Positions 30,077 through 33,204 of a stretch of DNA of 33,204 nt are shown one piece after another. This stretch comes from Bacteroidales bacterium (GTDB taxonomy: Bacteria; Bacteroidota; Bacteroidia; Bacteroidales; UBA932). Position 1 is the first letter of the stretch, and each line of letters opens with the position of its first letter. The DNA lies in contig JAEEUZ010000007.1 of NCBI GenBank assembly GCA_016290725.1, positions 1-33,204 of the forward strand, written 5' to 3'. Below the pieces are notes generated by a model. That model did not search any database, was not told the DNA's origin, and was given only the letters and a program-made list of their open reading frames with translations. The translations under genes were made by a program, and so were the position numbers.

Positions 30077-30793
30077 CCTCCGGAATTCCGCAATGGTTAT
30101 TGCGGCGGCGATGGCGGCGTTGAGCGATTCCATCGCGGAGGTGGGCGCGGCCGGGATGCTGATGCCCCTTGTGACGGCTGCGGCGGTTTCCGCCGAGATG
30201 CCGTTGGCTTCGTTGCCGATGACGATCAGCACGGGGCGGTCGGCTCCGGTGCAAAGCTCTTCCTTATATATATTCGCGCCGTCCATGAAGGTGCCGTACA
30301 CGACTCCGCCGGAGGCGGCGGTAGCGCGGCAGAGGGCTGGGATATCCGTCAGGGCGAATTTCACGCGGAAAATGGCGCCCATCGTGGCCTGCACCACTTT
30401 GGGATTGGATATTTCCACTGTATCGGCCGATGCGAACACGCCGCTTATGCCGAACCAGTCGGCCGTGCGGAGGATGGTGCCAAGGTTGCCGGGATCGCGG
30501 ATGCCGTCCAGGGCGAGGTACAGGCCGGGAGCGGGCACATCGGCACATACCTTATCCCAGGCGGTCGGTTTTTCCACTACGGCAAGGACTGGGGAGGGCG
30601 AACTAAGCTGGCTGATGCGCTCCATCGCGGCTTCGCCTATATCCGCCACGCTGTAGCGTTCAAGGATGCGGAAACCGGATTGCTCCGCCTCGCGAACCAG
30701 TTTTTCGCCTTCCACCACGAATGCGCCTTCGAGGTCCCTGAACTTTTTCTGCCCCAGGGACTTTATCCTTTTGATGTCTTTCGCGCTTAACAT
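30041..30793 (-). CDS. TrmH/SpoU-family RNA 2'-O-methyltransferase
   Basis: 250 aa from MLSAKDIKRIKSLGQKKFRDLEGAFVVEGEKLV; LDGIRDPGNLGTILRTADWFG, LIVIGNEANGIS; start chosen downstream of the -7 box at 30818-30825. Confidence 0.93.
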   Translation of the reverse strand: MLSAKDIKRIKSLGQKKFRDLEGAFVVEGEKLVREAEQSGFRILERYSVADIGEAAMERISQLSSPSPVLAVVEKPTAWDKVCADVPAPGLYLALDGIRDPGNLGTILRTADWFGISGVFASADTVEISNPKVVQATMGAIFRVKFALTDIPALCRATAASGGVVYGTFMDGANIYKEELCTGADRPVLIVIGNEANGISAETAAAVTRGISIPAAPTSAMESLNAAIAAAITIAEFRRQCAQPSTKQHG

Positions 30794-30817
30794 TGTCAAA
30801 AAAGCCGTTTTGCAGTG

Positions 30818-30825
30818 CAAATATA
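30818..30825 (-). promoter_or_regulatory. Putative -7 box (TATATTTG) for the TrmH-family gene
   Basis: TAnnTTTG on the minus strand, 24 nt upstream of ATG 30793. Confidence 0.5.
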
Positions 30826-30839
30826 AAGAATATTATTCG

Positions 30840-30847
30840 TATTTTTG
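30840..30847 (+). promoter_or_regulatory. Putative -7 box (TATTTTTG) for the BamA/TamA-like gene
   Basis: TAnnTTTG immediately followed by T-ATG-ATG. Confidence 0.5.
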
Positions 30848-30848
30848 T

Positions 30849-33032
30849 ATGATGTACATTCTCAGGCGAATATTCGTGGTTCTGCTTGCCGCTGCCGTGG
30901 CGGTGGGCTGCAGCACCACGCGTACGCTCAAGGAAGGGGAGTACCGGCTTGCAAAGAACACCATCAAGGTAGACAGAAGGGGAGTGGACAATTCCGAGCT
31001 CAGCCCCTATCTGCGCCAGAAGCCGAACGCATCCATCATTTTCGGCTGGAACCCGTTCCTCAGCATCTACGGATGGGCAGGGGACAGCGACAGCAAATTC
31101 GCGAACTTCCTCCGCAAGTTGGGCCAGGCGCCTGTGGTCTTCGACGAGTCCCAGGTGGAAGCCAGCGTGGTGAACCTGGAGAACCACCTGGAGTATATCG
31201 GCTGGTACGGCTCCACGGTATCGGCAGATGTCCAGAAAAAGGGTCGCAGGGCATACGTCACATACAACGTTACCCTGGGTAAGCGCTACAAAATCAGCGA
31301 AATAAACTACAATATCCCGTCCTACGGCACATTTGCCAAGGATTTCAAGGTAAACAATTCCAGGACAACGATCAAAACAGGGTCGTGGCTGTCGGAATCG
31401 GCCCTAGAAGACGAGACTGTGCGAAGCGCCCAGTTCTTCCGCGACATAGGATATTTCGGCTTCACTAAGGCATATTACAGCTTTGAGGCAGATACCCTGG
31501 GCCATGACGGAAAGGCTATCCTCACAATGTCCATCCTGGACTATCCACGAACCGGCACGCCCCAGGAAGCGGCAGAGCACAAGAAATTCACAATAGGGGA
31601 TGTCGTTATCAACTATCCCAAGTCGTTGCCCTTCAGGCCTTCCGTGCTGGAGAATCTGAACATCCTCAAGCCGGGCCAGATATACAGCGAAAGGCGGGTA
31701 AACATGACGTATAACCGTCTTTCCAACCTCTCGGTTTTCAACGGCATCAACATCGACATGGAGCCCGTCTCGGAAGATAAAGTGAACGCCAGCATCAACC
31801 TGCGGAACAGCGGTCTCCAGGGCTTCAAGTTCAATCTGGAAGGCTCCGTGAACTCCACCGGCCTGCTGGGCCTGTCGCCCCAGTTCAGCTATTACCACAA
31901 GAACCTCTTCCACGGCGGGGAAGTTCTGAACGTATCCATCAAGGGCAACCACCAGTTCCGTCTGGACAGTGACGTGAAGTCCAACGAGATAAGCACATCG
32001 GCAAGTATCCGCTTTCCTAAATTCATCGGCCTTCCGAACAGGATATTCCGGGGCAACAACATTCCCCGCACAGACATCACCGCGGCATTCAGCTACCAGG
32101 ACCGTCCGGAATACTCCCGCACCATCATTTCCGGCGCCTTCGGCTATTCCGGCACCCTTGGACGCGGCCGGCGGTTCTCCTATCAGCTGTATCCCTTCCA
32201 GGCCAATGTGGTGCGCCTGTTCAACATCAGCAGCGACTTTTCCAAGAACATCGCCACAGACCGCTTCATGATGAACGCGTACTCGGACCACTTCGACATG
32301 GGTATAGGCGGAATCCTGTACTACACCACGGACGTATCGGCAGTGCCCACTACATCATATCACTACTACAGGCTCCTGTTCGACCTTTCCGGCAACGCCC
32401 TCAGCCTGCTGAACCCTCTTCTTCCAACGAACGATCTGGGCCAGCACACAATATGGCAAACCCCTTATTCCCAGTATGTCCGCGGCGAGGTTCAGCTTGG
32501 CCGCACCGTGCGTATGGGCAACAAGGAGCAGTATTCCATAGCAGGGCGCATCGTAGCAGGTGTTGGATATGCTTATGGTAACGCCAGCACGCTGCCGTTC
32601 GAAAAGCAGTTCTACAGCGGCGGCGCCTCCAGCATGCGAGGCTGGCAGGCCCGTACCCTCGGCCCCGGCCATTCTCAGATCAACGACATCTTCGTGATCC
32701 CCAGCCAAACGGGCGACATGAAACTGGAGGCGAATCTGGAATTCCGTTCGCCCCTCTTCTGGAAAGTGGAGGGCGCCATCTTTGCCGATGCCGGTAACAT
32801 CTGGGCCCTTAACGGCGCAGCCCCGGAAGAAGAACGCTTCGCCCTCTCCAGCATCGCAGGCGACTGGGGCATCGGCCTCCGCCTGAACCTGGATTTCATC
32901 CTGGTTCGCGTGGACATGGGCATGCAGGTGCACGATCCCGCCCGCGCGGAAGGCGACCGCTGGCTTGGGCCCACCCAATGGCTCCGCCGCGGCAACTACG
33001 CCGTCCACTTCGGCGTGGGCTACCCGTTCTAA
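30849..33032 (+). CDS. BamA/TamA-family outer-membrane lipoprotein (TamL-like)
   Basis: 727 aa from MMYILRRIFVVLLAAAVAVGCSTTRTLKEGEYRL; POTRA-like region, C-terminal barrel with FYSGGASSMRGWQARTLGPG and terminal VHFGVGYPF. Confidence 0.92.
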   Translation: MMYILRRIFVVLLAAAVAVGCSTTRTLKEGEYRLAKNTIKVDRRGVDNSELSPYLRQKPNASIIFGWNPFLSIYGWAGDSDSKFANFLRKLGQAPVVFDESQVEASVVNLENHLEYIGWYGSTVSADVQKKGRRAYVTYNVTLGKRYKISEINYNIPSYGTFAKDFKVNNSRTTIKTGSWLSESALEDETVRSAQFFRDIGYFGFTKAYYSFEADTLGHDGKAILTMSILDYPRTGTPQEAAEHKKFTIGDVVINYPKSLPFRPSVLENLNILKPGQIYSERRVNMTYNRLSNLSVFNGINIDMEPVSEDKVNASINLRNSGLQGFKFNLEGSVNSTGLLGLSPQFSYYHKNLFHGGEVLNVSIKGNHQFRLDSDVKSNEISTSASIRFPKFIGLPNRIFRGNNIPRTDITAAFSYQDRPEYSRTIISGAFGYSGTLGRGRRFSYQLYPFQANVVRLFNISSDFSKNIATDRFMMNAYSDHFDMGIGGILYYTTDVSAVPTTSYHYYRLLFDLSGNALSLLNPLLPTNDLGQHTIWQTPYSQYVRGEVQLGRTVRMGNKEQYSIAGRIVAGVGYAYGNASTLPFEKQFYSGGASSMRGWQARTLGPGHSQINDIFVIPSQTGDMKLEANLEFRSPLFWKVEGAIFADAGNIWALNGAAPEEERFALSSIAGDWGIGLRLNLDFILVRVDMGMQVHDPARAEGDRWLGPTQWLRRGNYAVHFGVGYPF

Positions 33033-33037
33033 GGCGT

Positions 33038-33060
33038 TTCTCGATTAGAGAAGATTTTTA
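33038..33060 (+). terminator. Weak Rho-independent terminator candidate after the BamA/TamA-like gene
   Basis: TTCTC-GATTA-GAGAA stem-loop followed by GATTTTTA, starting 6 bp after the stop codon. Confidence 0.35.
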
Positions 33061-33194
33061 GTGTCCGGGGGCGTGTCCACCCCCGGACACGGGCAGGGGG
33101 AGGGGCCCGCAAGATACAAGTTCTGCGTAGCAGGACGCAGTAGATTGTGGGAGGGGCCGGAGTGGAGCGAAGCGGAACGGAGTTCCCCGGACAC
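33061..33194. repeat. MITE-like or REP-like non-coding element with 10-bp terminal inverted repeats
   Basis: GTGTCCGGGG (33061-33070) and CCCCGGACAC (33185-33194); internal CCCCCGGACAC (33080-33090) forms a perfect 11-bp hairpin with 33061-33071; no ORF. Confidence 0.6.
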
Positions 33195-33204
33195 CACACA
33201 TCTT

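Overview
The window is a gene-dense, roughly 33 kb, GC-moderate chromosomal segment from a Bacteroidales-like bacterium. The assignment rests on TAnnTTTG -7 promoter elements, a BACON lipoprotein, the rsfS-ftsH-cdsA-psd gene order and a TamL/BamA-like lipoprotein. Almost all of it is core housekeeping: a partial amidase, dnaA, pepD, rpe, psd, cdsA, ftsH, rsfS, birA, ispG, an outer-membrane protein, an Ig-like lipoprotein, relA/spoT, a yihY/brkB gene, ligA, a PPi-type phosphofructokinase, a small lipoprotein plus GH13 pair, an acyltransferase, mscS, a Ca/Na antiporter, a BACON lipoprotein plus M6 protease pair, rlmD, a TrmH-family methyltransferase and a BamA/TamA-like protein. I found no CRISPR array, transposase, prophage, rRNA or tRNA, and no convincing new multi-gene system. 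The items most worth a second look are: (i) a 7-mer, GGCCGAT/ATCGGCC, that recurs about 40 times by eye on both strands and in several reading frames (HIP1-like); (ii) a structured repeat-rich intergenic island at about 29.73-30.08 kb whose sequence supplies the stop codon of the neighbouring methyltransferase gene; (iii) a 134-bp MITE-like element with 10-bp terminal inverted repeats at 33061-33194; (iv) a compact IspG that appears to lack the large insert domain usual in Bacteroidetes; (v) paired TAnnTTTG boxes in all four divergent intergenic regions, two of them implying near-leaderless mRNAs. Counts and similarity statements were made by eye, without database searches.
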